This document shows, in pieces, positions 54,237 through 62,121 of a stretch of DNA of 64,000 nucleotides; the first letter of the stretch is position 1; the number at the start of each line of letters is the position of its first letter. The notes below the pieces were generated by a model. That model saw only the letters and a list, made by a program, of their open reading frames with translations. It made no database searches and was not told where the DNA came from. Origin of the DNA: G963665495 sp963665495. Its GTDB lineage: Bacteria > Desulfobacterota > Desulfovibrionia > Desulfovibrionales > Desulfovibrionaceae. The DNA lies in the NCBI GenBank assembly GCA_963665495.1, contig OY762289.1, positions 3,348,001 to 3,412,000 on the forward strand. The letters are read 5' to 3'. The position numbers and the translations under genes are program-made.

Positions 54237-54500
54237 ATGCTCAGCCAAAAGATCAATTTAAGACCTAATACAAAAAAACTCTATGAATTGTTATACAAAC
54301 ATAGAAAACTTATCGGAGTTATAATTATAATTTCAACAATAACTGTAGAGCTTCTTTCTTTTTTGGGATGTTCAGTTAATATTCTATTAAAAACAACTAT
54401 ACTTTTTACATTTTGTATGTTTGGATATTTTTTATTTGCATATATTCCACCAAACAAAAAAGAAAAAAATAAAAAATATGAGGTTGATTCAGATGGATAA
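54237..54500 (+). CDS. Small membrane protein, unknown
   Basis: An 87-residue protein with AAGGAGG upstream and two membrane helices (IGVIIIISTITVELLSFLG; TTILFTFCMFGYFLFAYI), then a Lys-rich tail. Strongly AT-rich, unlike the transfer genes, starting an apparently foreign segment. No family recognised. Confidence 0.6.
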   Translation: MLSQKINLRPNTKKLYELLYKHRKLIGVIIIISTITVELLSFLGCSVNILLKTTILFTFCMFGYFLFAYIPPNKKEKNKKYEVDSDG

Positions 54501-54648
54501 TAGAAATTTACCATGCCCGTTAAAATATGTTCCTTTATATCTGTATCATTTAGATAAAAGTATGGAAATATATGATCATTATTTAGTTATTATTGATGAG
54601 GCATGGATCATCTTGAAACAGAAATGGTTTAATCAAAAAAGAGGTTAA
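54493..54648 (+). CDS. Very small hypothetical protein
   Basis: A possible 51-residue product (ATG at 54493, GAGG upstream) overlapping the previous stop by eight bases and followed after four bases by the next gene. Contains aromatic-rich YVPLYLYHLDKS. Tight spacing supports reality; nothing else does. Confidence 0.4.
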   Translation: MDNRNLPCPLKYVPLYLYHLDKSMEIYDHYLVIIDEAWIILKQKWFNQKRG

Positions 54649-54652
54649 TACG

Positions 54653-55090
54653 ATGAATGAAGATTATTCTACAACTAAACTAAGCTATGATGACAAAGAA
54701 CGCTTCATAGAGTTTATAAATATGAGTTCTAAAAGACATATTGAATATACTTTTGAAATGACTGAAGATGATTTATTGGATTTCCCAATGTACATAATTA
54801 CATTTAAAGATCTCACGCGAAATGAATCTAATTTATGTTGGGAATTTGATTGGGAGATGAAGCAAAAAGAAGGTGAAATTGTTGAATCAATAGATTTATA
54901 TACCAGCATGATAGATTTACATAAAAAAGATGGATATAAGCCTTATATGATTCTATATAAACTTATAAACAACTGCACATGCGGACCTTCAGAGTATTGT
55001 GTGTCTTCAATAATATATTGTAGGGACATTCACCATGCAAATTCGCTTTTTAGTGCATTGGAAACCAGTTATGACATCGATTTTTTTTAA
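54653..55090 (+). CDS. Hypothetical protein, AT-rich
   Basis: A 145-residue acidic soluble protein with GAGGT upstream. It has NCTCGPSEYC at about 115-124 as its only cysteine cluster. Neighbours are tightly spaced, so a small operon 54237-55090 is likely. Could be an immunity protein by its size and acidity, but there is no sequence evidence. Confidence 0.55.
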   Translation: MNEDYSTTKLSYDDKERFIEFINMSSKRHIEYTFEMTEDDLLDFPMYIITFKDLTRNESNLCWEFDWEMKQKEGEIVESIDLYTSMIDLHKKDGYKPYMILYKLINNCTCGPSEYCVSSIIYCRDIHHANSLFSALETSYDIDFF

Positions 55091-55183
55091 AAATAATTAG
55101 ACTCCATTTGTTTATAAGCATTCTCACAAAAAGCCAGCGCTAACTCATACGGCTCAAAAACGATATTCAAAAGAGATTTTATT

Positions 55184-55831
55184 ATGTATTTTTGGTATAT
55201 CTCTCAAGGGTCATGTACTATAAAACGACTGGAAGTAGCAAAAGAAACTAAAGCTTTTGTATTTATGCCATCTGGCGAAAGGATTAGAAAAATAGACTTT
55301 CATTCAAACCGACAAGTTATTTTTGCTAGTTGGAATGATGCATATAATATTTTATTCAATACTATTGAAATTTTATATAACAATGAAGCTAGGAAGATGC
55401 GTAATCTTCAAATTATACTTTCTACATTAGAAAGTTTAACAGAATTTCAAATTTTTAAAAATTTGAAAACTCAAGATATAACATATCACGAAGACAAGGA
55501 TATTTTATGGGTTGTTGACAGTTTTTTCATATATCCAATTAAGATTTTAAAGGAAAAGCCTACACATTTCGAAGCTGTAGAGGGAATTTTTCCAAGAAGA
55601 TCTACAAGGAGAATTTTTTTTAGAAAATGGATTTTTGCAAAAGAAAAAGCAATTGATAATGTAGAAGTTGAGATTTTCAATCTGACTAGATGTTCAAATA
55701 AATTTTTAACACTTTTAGAAAGATTAAAAAACAAATCTTTGAACGAGGAGTTTCTCGAATCTGATTGTTCCGGGTGTCAGCTTCTTATTTCGAAGATGTT
55801 TTATTCTCTACCTTACTGTGAAAAATATTAA
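55184..55831 (+). CDS. Hypothetical protein, AT-rich
   Basis: A 215-residue protein rich in Phe, Ile and Lys. AAAAGAGA lies upstream of the ATG at 55184. A C-terminal CSGC is seen near residue 197. No domain or membrane segment recognised. It lies 93 bases after the previous gene and shares its composition. Confidence 0.55.
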   Translation: MYFWYISQGSCTIKRLEVAKETKAFVFMPSGERIRKIDFHSNRQVIFASWNDAYNILFNTIEILYNNEARKMRNLQIILSTLESLTEFQIFKNLKTQDITYHEDKDILWVVDSFFIYPIKILKEKPTHFEAVEGIFPRRSTRRIFFRKWIFAKEKAIDNVEVEIFNLTRCSNKFLTLLERLKNKSLNEEFLESDCSGCQLLISKMFYSLPYCEKY

Positions 55832-56226
55832 ACTTATTACTTGGAGCGGAAAGTATTTAACGGCCCGCTCCAACGCGGCTCGCCGCTTGACCCCGCCTGC
55901 GGCGTGGTCGTTCTTATAACCGGGATCAACAAGCTGTTAGAAACTTTGTGCTCCCGGTAATAGGAGTCTGCCACGCTAATGCATGAATGCCCTCCTCCTT
56001 CACCTTGATTCTAAACGATTCCATAATTTAAAAAAAGTAAGGCGTAGCCATATGTTTAGAATTATCTCAAAAACGTATGATTATGAGAAAGGTCAACGCG
56101 CTTCTATCTCATCTCGAAAAATCAAACTTTTCCAGTCTCAAAAACCATTCTTGATATTGCTTTCTCAATATTATAAGTTTTGAACGAGTTTTGAACAAAT
56201 CCCAGACATACTTATGAGGACTTACT
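55832..56226. other. Intergenic region before the serine recombinase
   Basis: About 395 bases without a supported gene. A GC-rich island at 55852-55965 holds GCGGC-TC-GCCGC (55875-55886) and the inverted pair ACCGGGA (55919-55925)/TCCCGGT (55952-55958). Nearer the recombinase is a tandem AGTTTTGAAC at 56176-56185 and 56187-56196, period 11. A short reading frame at 55983-56183 looks accidental. Confidence 0.5.
56176..56196 (+). repeat. Tandem 10-mer direct repeat upstream of the recombinase
   Basis: AGTTTTGAAC occurs twice with one base between, so the period is 11, one helical turn. It ends 30 bases before the recombinase ATG, a natural place for protein binding. Confidence 0.5.
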
Positions 56227-56784
56227 ATGCTCATTGGGTACGCTCGCGTATCAACCAAGGACCAAAATCTTGATCTTCAAGTCAAAGCTCTTAACCAAGC
56301 TGGATGTGATAAAATTTTTAGTGATAAAACAAGCGGTAAGCAATCCGATCGGGAAGGTCTTAAGATCGCCCTTGAAATGCTTCGAGAGGGGGATGTTTTT
56401 GTCGTCTGGAAGTTGGATCGCCTTGGCCGGAGCGTAAAACACCTCGTAAATTTTATCGAGTCACTTCGTGCCAAAGGCGTTCAATTCAAAAGCCTGACAG
56501 ACTCTATAGACACCGGCACAACGTCAGGACGCTTTTTTTTTCACATCATGGCCAGCTTGGCAGAAATGGAGCGTGAATTGATCCAAGAGCGTACTCGTGC
56601 TGGTCTGGAAGCAGCACGAAAAGCAGGTCGTATTGGAGGGAGGAAGCGCGTAATGACGGATAGTAAGATTGATTCCGCAAAAAAACTTCTATCCAAGGGC
56701 GTTTGCCCCCGAGAGGTTGCTCAAAATCTCGGTGTTTCTGTTCCGACGTTGTATCGATGGATACCTGCTTCAGAACGTCTGTAA
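56227..56784 (+). CDS. Serine recombinase (resolvase/invertase, Hin/TnpR type)
   Basis: A 185-residue site-specific recombinase. The catalytic Ser9 is in YARVSTKDQNL, the Arg-bearing KLDRLGRSVKHLV segment and the FHIMASLAEMERELI helix are standard, and the C-terminal DNA-binding HTH (REVAQNLGVSVPTLYRW) is complete. Resolvases and invertases of this size cut at paired sites. The last 45 residues recur at the end of the methyltransferase gene at 61831. TGAGGA precedes the ATG. Confidence 0.93.
   Translation: MLIGYARVSTKDQNLDLQVKALNQAGCDKIFSDKTSGKQSDREGLKIALEMLREGDVFVVWKLDRLGRSVKHLVNFIESLRAKGVQFKSLTDSIDTGTTSGRFFFHIMASLAEMERELIQERTRAGLEAARKAGRIGGRKRVMTDSKIDSAKKLLSKGVCPREVAQNLGVSVPTLYRWIPASERL
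56647..56784 (+). repeat. Recombinase HTH segment, left copy of a diverged direct repeat
   Basis: It encodes residues 141-185 of the recombinase. The right copy is 61831-61968. About 26 of 42 aligned residues are identical, and the last ~40 bases before TACCTGC are almost unchanged (two differences). Confidence 0.85.
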
Positions 56785-56832
56785 TTATGAGAGCAATATT
56801 AATAACATAGTTAATCTTTTTTGAATGCAAAC

Positions 56833-59007
56833 ATGAATGATAGCAATTTGATCAAGGCCAGCTTTCGAGCTAGAGCACACGTTTTGCGCCTTCTTGGCGA
56901 TCAATTGATTGGTAGCGACTCACTTGCTGTTTTTGAATTAGTCAAGAATGCTTTTGATGCTGACGCGACCTATGCGCGTGTCCGTATTGATTTGAAGAAG
57001 GGCAAAATAATTGTGTCTGATGATGGTGTGGGCATGTCACTGGATGTCATTAGGCATGGCTGGCTTGAGTTGGGAAGCGATTTGAAGCGTGGAAAGAATC
57101 GAAAACGTACCGAAAAATTCAATCGTATGCCTCTAGGAGAGAAAGGGGTTGGAAGGCTGGCTGCTTTCAAGTTGGGAAGCAGAATTACCATAATAACGAG
57201 AAAAGAGGGGGAACAGGAGTACAAGGTCAAGCTTGATCTTGATATGCTTACAGAGGGCAAGGCTTATCTTGAAGATTCCTTTGTAGAAATTTTGGGCAGA
57301 CAACCTGAAACGTATAGAAAGAATAGGCATGGAACAAGAATCATCATAAACAATTTACGTCGCTTGGATTGGAGCAAGCGAGAGATACGAAAATTCAAGC
57401 GGTTGGTTGAGTCACTTAACAACCCGTTTCAAGACAAAGAGGGATCTTTTCGAACCATTTTAGAAGTTCCTGATAAAAATGAGTGGCTTGAAGACCTTCT
57501 TTCCATGAATGATATTATCGACCAAGCACTATGGGAGTTCAGCTTCAATATTGATGAGGATGGTAGTTATTCCTGGACTTATGACTTTCGCTCTCCACCA
57601 GGGTTTCATTCACTTAAATCGGATTCCAAGTCCAAAAAGCATACTCGACTTCTTCTTTTCAAAGATAAAGGGTTGCTGGAGGAAGCTGGAATGCTTCCAA
57701 CCGGGGAGAATGAAGAGCCCCCAATCAGTCTGAAAACAGAACACCTTCAAGGAATCGGCTCCATCTCGGGGAAATTTTTCATCTACAACAGGCGTTCCGA
57801 AGTATTGAAAAGGATGGGGGGAGCACAATCCATTACGAAATTTCTCGATGAGCAATGCGGCGTCAGAGTCTACCGAGATAATGTCCGTGTTTATAATTAT
57901 GGAGAGCCTGGTGACGACTGGCTTGGACTCAATGCAAGGCGAGTCAGCCGACCTGGAAAAAGAATGGATGTAAATACTGTAATTGCAGCCGTTGATTTGG
58001 ATCTTGAAGCCAGCTTGGGTCTTGAGGAAAAGACCAATCGTGAAGGATTTGATGAAAATGATGTGTTCAGACGTTTTAGATTTATTATGCAGTGTGTCGC
58101 CGAGCATCTAGATTCTGAACGTCAAGAGAGCAGAGAAAAACTTCAAAATTTAATAGCTGGCAAAAAGCCTGATTTGGGACCAGAAGCTTTTAAAAGAAAT
58201 CTTCAAAAAATAAAGAATGCAGCAGAGGAAAACAATCTTTCAAGCCAATTAGGCTCCAGTATTGATGCGGTAGAACGTGAGTATGGAAAGCTGCAGACTG
58301 TTCTTGCCCATGCTGGAGCCGCCAGCATGAATCTCAGCTTGGTTTTCCATGAAGTGGAACGTGAAGTTGCTCGGATAGAGAGTGCAGTTAAGCAGAACTT
58401 GCCTTACGAAGAACTTGTGCTTCAACTTCAAGGACTGTCACAGCTTCTTGAAGGATTCTCCCCAGTGCTTAAAAGAAGCATGCGGAAAACTATGTCGGCC
58501 TCCAAGGTGCTGGAACGGGTACAAAAATTGAATGAGAGTAGGTTCAGAGCACATAAAATAACGTTCAGTTGTCCTATTTTGGGAGACAAAGAAGAGACAG
58601 ATGATGTTGATTTCGACATCACAGGAGCCATGGAACTTTACTTTGGAGCAATCAACAACCTCATAGATAATTCAATTTTTTGGACTCGATCCCGCAGAGA
58701 CGATGAACTTGAAAAAGAAAATAATAATTACTTGCCTGCCATTCTGGTAAAAGTGCTGACTGATTGGGATGCCTCAGGTCCTGTATTGGTTGTAATAGAT
58801 AATGGTCCGGGTTTTCAAATGGATCATGAAGCTGCATTTCAAGCTTATATGTCCACCCGGGCAGGTGGAATGGGCTTGGGGTTGAAGTATGCTCGTTTAG
58901 TCATGGAGTCTCAAGGAGGGGCAGCTTTCGTGGCTGATGTCAAAGATTTCGATATTCCAGATGTGTATGATGGCTCAGCAGTAGTGCTGCGTTTTTCCAA
59001 GAGGTAA
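56833..59007 (+). CDS. Protein with two GHKL ATPase domains and a histidine-kinase-like H-box
   Basis: A 724-residue protein. The N-terminal GHKL fold is of the Hsp90/MutL/MORC kind: ELVKNAFDADA (35-45), SDDGVGM (62-68), GEKGVGRLAAFKLG (102-115). The middle is helical and includes FHEVEREVARIE with His506, shaped like a kinase dimerisation H-box. A second GHKL domain follows: INNLIDNSIFW (607-617), VIDNGPGF (654-661), MGLGLKYARLV (680-690), as in sensor kinases. No membrane segment. The next gene encodes a receiver domain, so phosphotransfer from His506 is plausible. An in-frame TTG at 56821 is a possible earlier start. GHKL proteins of this kind are known near restriction-modification genes. 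Confidence 0.82.
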   Translation: MNDSNLIKASFRARAHVLRLLGDQLIGSDSLAVFELVKNAFDADATYARVRIDLKKGKIIVSDDGVGMSLDVIRHGWLELGSDLKRGKNRKRTEKFNRMPLGEKGVGRLAAFKLGSRITIITRKEGEQEYKVKLDLDMLTEGKAYLEDSFVEILGRQPETYRKNRHGTRIIINNLRRLDWSKREIRKFKRLVESLNNPFQDKEGSFRTILEVPDKNEWLEDLLSMNDIIDQALWEFSFNIDEDGSYSWTYDFRSPPGFHSLKSDSKSKKHTRLLLFKDKGLLEEAGMLPTGENEEPPISLKTEHLQGIGSISGKFFIYNRRSEVLKRMGGAQSITKFLDEQCGVRVYRDNVRVYNYGEPGDDWLGLNARRVSRPGKRMDVNTVIAAVDLDLEASLGLEEKTNREGFDENDVFRRFRFIMQCVAEHLDSERQESREKLQNLIAGKKPDLGPEAFKRNLQKIKNAAEENNLSSQLGSSIDAVEREYGKLQTVLAHAGAASMNLSLVFHEVEREVARIESAVKQNLPYEELVLQLQGLSQLLEGFSPVLKRSMRKTMSASKVLERVQKLNESRFRAHKITFSCPILGDKEETDDVDFDITGAMELYFGAINNLIDNSIFWTRSRRDDELEKENNNYLPAILVKVLTDWDASGPVLVVIDNGPGFQMDHEAAFQAYMSTRAGGMGLGLKYARLVMESQGGAAFVADVKDFDIPDVYDGSAVVLRFSKR

Positions 59008-59012
59008 TTTAC

Positions 59013-60353
59013 ATGTTTCCACAAGCTTCGATTGCTGCAGTAGACGATAATCTTGATCATTTGAATAGCATTGGCACTGTTTTGGATAGGCTGGGACTAC
59101 CATCAGTTATGCTTCATTATGATGTTACTGAAGAAATGAACGAGCATAAAGGGCTTAGGATTCTATTTTTGGATTTGCATTTGAGTCCAGATTCGGACTC
59201 TCCTCACAAGAAAGCTGACGCTTTGGCCGCAGTACTGAAAGAATTGAAAATCCAGGGTCCCTGGTTCGCCATTTTTTGGTCTCAAGCAACAGATGAATTA
59301 GAAGAAGTTTTGGATCGATTAATTGAGCGGCATACGGAGGTTCACCCCCCTATTGGGCATGCCATCATGGATAAGGTACCTTTCCTTGTGGCCAAAGATG
59401 GCACAATAAACCGGGAGAAGCTTGCTGAAGTGCAAGAGACTCTTGAACAAATTTTGGATCATTCACCACAAGTCAAAGCTCTGTTGGCTTGGGATGGACG
59501 AATGCAACAGGCTGCGGGAGATTGTCTTGCCAACTTGCTGAATATGATACCCAATACCAGTGGCTGGAGGGGGCCACTGGATCAGAATGCATTACCCCGT
59601 TTATTTTGGCGTATTGCCTGTGCAAGTTATGGTCTTGGTCCAGCACAAGTCAATATTACAAGAGCCATTGAATCAGGTTTATTTCCTATATTAGAAGATA
59701 GACTTGCTGCGCTTTCTCATGATGCAGACATTCAAAAAATTTGGGAGCATTTTATTGACATAGAACTTCGTAGTGCACCTCCAGATAAAGACAAGCTCAT
59801 TTCGGCTACCCTGAATCGTTTTTTTTTAATTGATAACTCAGTAGAGGATAAAGATAAGGGGAGACGAGGTGTATTTTGTGAGCTAACACTTCGAGACAAC
59901 GACTGGGAAAAAATTTTTGGTTTACGCAAAGAAATCATTGTAGGTAATTTCGCCAATTTGGGAAAAAAAATAAAAAAAACTGAGGATCGTGACAATGCAC
60001 TCAATAACATAAGATATGGACTGATTGAAATTGGTCCAGCCTGTGATCATGCACAATCAAAGGCATTTCAATCGCGATTAATATTGGCAGCACTTGTGTC
60101 TGAAAATTTTCTTTCACCAATCAGTACAAGTAAACAATTCGCAGCCAAGGATTGTGTTTTTGCATTGAAGCCTTTTCTTTTTAATAATTCTATCCATCAT
60201 CTTTCTGTACATTTAGGAGCTATCATTACCGCTGGCGATTTTGATGGATTTGTTGGTTCGCCTTTTTTCCGACTTCGTGAACAAGTCGTAAATGATATAG
60301 CATTTCGTTTTGCTCATCATTTTTCCCGGTTGGGATTGATTACTGCAGAATAG
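59013..60353 (+). CDS. Receiver-domain protein with novel C-terminal domain
   Basis: A 446-residue protein. The first ~125 residues form a response-regulator receiver: acidic Asp11-Asp12 (AAVDDNLDHL), phospho-acceptor Asp54 (ILFLDLHLSP), Ser90 (FAIFWSQ) and Lys121 (MDKVPF). The remaining ~310 residues have no recognised output domain and no HTH. GAGG precedes the ATG, five bases after the GHKL gene. It likely receives the phosphate or signal from that protein and passes it to the nuclease. Confidence 0.78.
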   Translation: MFPQASIAAVDDNLDHLNSIGTVLDRLGLPSVMLHYDVTEEMNEHKGLRILFLDLHLSPDSDSPHKKADALAAVLKELKIQGPWFAIFWSQATDELEEVLDRLIERHTEVHPPIGHAIMDKVPFLVAKDGTINREKLAEVQETLEQILDHSPQVKALLAWDGRMQQAAGDCLANLLNMIPNTSGWRGPLDQNALPRLFWRIACASYGLGPAQVNITRAIESGLFPILEDRLAALSHDADIQKIWEHFIDIELRSAPPDKDKLISATLNRFFLIDNSVEDKDKGRRGVFCELTLRDNDWEKIFGLRKEIIVGNFANLGKKIKKTEDRDNALNNIRYGLIEIGPACDHAQSKAFQSRLILAALVSENFLSPISTSKQFAAKDCVFALKPFLFNNSIHHLSVHLGAIITAGDFDGFVGSPFFRLREQVVNDIAFRFAHHFSRLGLITAE

Positions 60354-60357
60354 CACT

Positions 60358-60795
60358 ATGTCCATACCAAAGCCTGGAAAACACCGTGGTGACATCATGT
60401 CTCCTGAGACGCGAAGTCGTGTCATGTCCCGCATCAAAGGCAAAAATACTGGACCAGAACGGAAGATGGCAGCTGCGCTTATGGCTGCAGGTGTGTTTGT
60501 GTGGGAATCACATGTCAATTCTTTGCCGGGCAAACCAGATTTTGTTTTCAAAGAACAGAGCGTTGTAGTGTTCGTGGATGGAGATTTTTGGCATGGGTGG
60601 CGTTTCCCTCAATGGAAAAGCAAGCTTTCTTCCCAATGGCAGGAGAAAATTTCAGCCAATCGTCGCCGAGACACTCGCAATCATCGAAAACTTCGTCGCT
60701 TGGGGTGGAAAGTCATAAGAATCTGGGAACACCAAATTTTTAAATCACCAGAAAAGTGTGTTTCAAGGATATTGAATGCGATTGAAAACAGATGA
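60358..60795 (+). CDS. vsr: Vsr-like very short patch repair endonuclease
   Basis: A 145-residue nuclease. Residues 15-36 (SPETRSRVMSRIKGKNTGPE) and LPGKPDFVF with the catalytic Asp61 are the Vsr signature, followed by VDGDFWHGW and the NRRRDTRNHRKLRRLGWKV helix. Classical Vsr nicks T:G mismatches made by deamination at Dcm sites. Here the usual zinc-binding cysteines are absent (DFWH in place of CFWH, WEHQ in place of WECA), suggesting a changed fold detail or target. It starts four bases after the receiver gene. Confidence 0.9.
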   Translation: MSIPKPGKHRGDIMSPETRSRVMSRIKGKNTGPERKMAAALMAAGVFVWESHVNSLPGKPDFVFKEQSVVVFVDGDFWHGWRFPQWKSKLSSQWQEKISANRRRDTRNHRKLRRLGWKVIRIWEHQIFKSPEKCVSRILNAIENR

Positions 60796-60837
60796 AAATA
60801 CCTGGTCTTTGAATGTAAAAATTGCTACAGCCACAAC

Positions 60838-61968
60838 ATGCATGTAAGAGTACTTGATTTATTCTGTGGTGGAGGCGGTAGCAGTTGGGGAGCGTTTCAA
60901 GCTGGAGCAGAAATCGCCTGTGGAATCGACGCTTGGGAGACAGCAGTTTCTGTCTTCAATGACAATTTTTCTGGTTGCGGCGTTCATGCCACTATTACAG
61001 CTGAAAGCGATCCCAGGGATGTGTTAAGTTATGGACCATTTGATATGATTCTGGCTTCCCCTGAATGTACAAATCATACTTGTGCCAGAGGTAGCAGGCC
61101 TCGTGATGAAAAAAGTAGACTCACAGCCAAGCATGTTCTCAATTACCTAAAGTACTACCGGCCTCGGTGGGCAGTAATCGAGAATGTAGTCCATATGAAA
61201 CGTTGGGATAAGTATCAGGAGCTTGTAACCAGCCTGAAAGATATAGGGTACAAGGTCAGAACTCAAACTCTCAACGCTTCACTTTTCGGCGTTCCTCAAT
61301 CGCGAAGTCGCTTATTCATTCTTTGCGATCTGTTTAGTGAGCCGAAAATAATTCAACCTGCTGCTTCTAAGCCTAACTGCACTGCAAGAAGTATCCTCGA
61401 TCCAGTTGGGACATGGAGCAGGTCAAAGCTTTATTCTCCTGGCAGGGCTCTCGCAACCATTAAGCGCGCTGAGAGGGCACTTAAAGATTTACCACCCGGT
61501 GAAGATTTCTTGGTAGTATATTACGGCAGCGATGCAGCTGGGGGCTGGCAGTCTTTGGACAGACCTTTGCGAACTCTTACTACTCTGGATCGCTTTGGTT
61601 TGGTAGAACATACTGCTGAAGGCTTGACGTTGCGTATGCTTCAACCGCCTGAATTGAAAAGAGCGATGGGCTTGAATGAAAGCTTTATTCTTGATAGAGG
61701 GACTCGCCGAGATAAAATTCGGCTTTTGGGAAATGGTGTTTGTGCTCCAGTCATGAAAAGAATTGTTGAGACCATGGTCGCAGATGAATGTTCCTCCTTG
61801 ATTTCAACTGTCCGTAGGCGTGGTCCAAAGCGAATTATGACTGAAAACAAAATTGAATCAGCAAAAAGGCTTTTGGCAAATGGACTTCCAAGGCGAGAAG
61901 TTGCTGTAAGTATCGGTGTTTCTATTCCGACGTTGTATCGATGGGTACCTGCAAACTCTTCTACTTAA
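60838..61968 (+). CDS. dcm: DNA cytosine-C5 methyltransferase with appended HTH tail
   Basis: A 376-residue enzyme. Motif I is LDLFCGGGGSSWGAF (6-20). Motif IV is SPECTNHT with catalytic Cys77, a variant of the usual PPC also seen in phage-type enzymes. ENV is at 115-117 and QSRSR at 154-158. Motif X is near GNGVCAPVMKRIVETM (about 303-318). After it, residues 332-376 are a HTH copied from the serine recombinase (REVAVSIGVSIPTLYRW), not part of C5 methyltransferases. It probably marks self DNA for the module. Confidence 0.93.
   Translation: MHVRVLDLFCGGGGSSWGAFQAGAEIACGIDAWETAVSVFNDNFSGCGVHATITAESDPRDVLSYGPFDMILASPECTNHTCARGSRPRDEKSRLTAKHVLNYLKYYRPRWAVIENVVHMKRWDKYQELVTSLKDIGYKVRTQTLNASLFGVPQSRSRLFILCDLFSEPKIIQPAASKPNCTARSILDPVGTWSRSKLYSPGRALATIKRAERALKDLPPGEDFLVVYYGSDAAGGWQSLDRPLRTLTTLDRFGLVEHTAEGLTLRMLQPPELKRAMGLNESFILDRGTRRDKIRLLGNGVCAPVMKRIVETMVADECSSLISTVRRRGPKRIMTENKIESAKRLLANGLPRREVAVSIGVSIPTLYRWVPANSST
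61831..61968 (+). repeat. Recombinase-type HTH segment, right copy fused to dcm
   Basis: Right partner of 56647-56784. The two copies bracket the four-gene set and read in the same direction. The repeat is in frame with dcm, so the fusion is translated. Confidence 0.85.
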
Positions 61969-62121
61969 ATTTTAGAAGGTCCAGATGTAGCGGTTCAGAT
62001 CTGATGCTGATAACGGCCCCTGCCTTGAGAAATCACTAAAAAACTAGCCCTCTTGGTGGCGACTATTTCCCGATGGGTTCGTGCTTCCAACTAATCTCAG
62101 CTGCAGCATCCTCTTTCATAT
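61969..62121. other. Non-coding gap between dcm and the convergent gene
   Basis: About 150 bases with no ORF, no clear terminator stem and no repeat that I can see. Probably holds the ends of both transcripts. Confidence 0.4.

Noticed and set aside
55855..55945. Possible integron attC site
   Set aside because: ATTTAAC at the left looks like an R'' box, but the right end (GTTAGAA) does not complement it and no integrase is present.
56130..56165. Hix-like half site before the recombinase
   Set aside because: CTCAAAAACC matches one half of a hix site, but the other half is missing, so no crossover site can be claimed.
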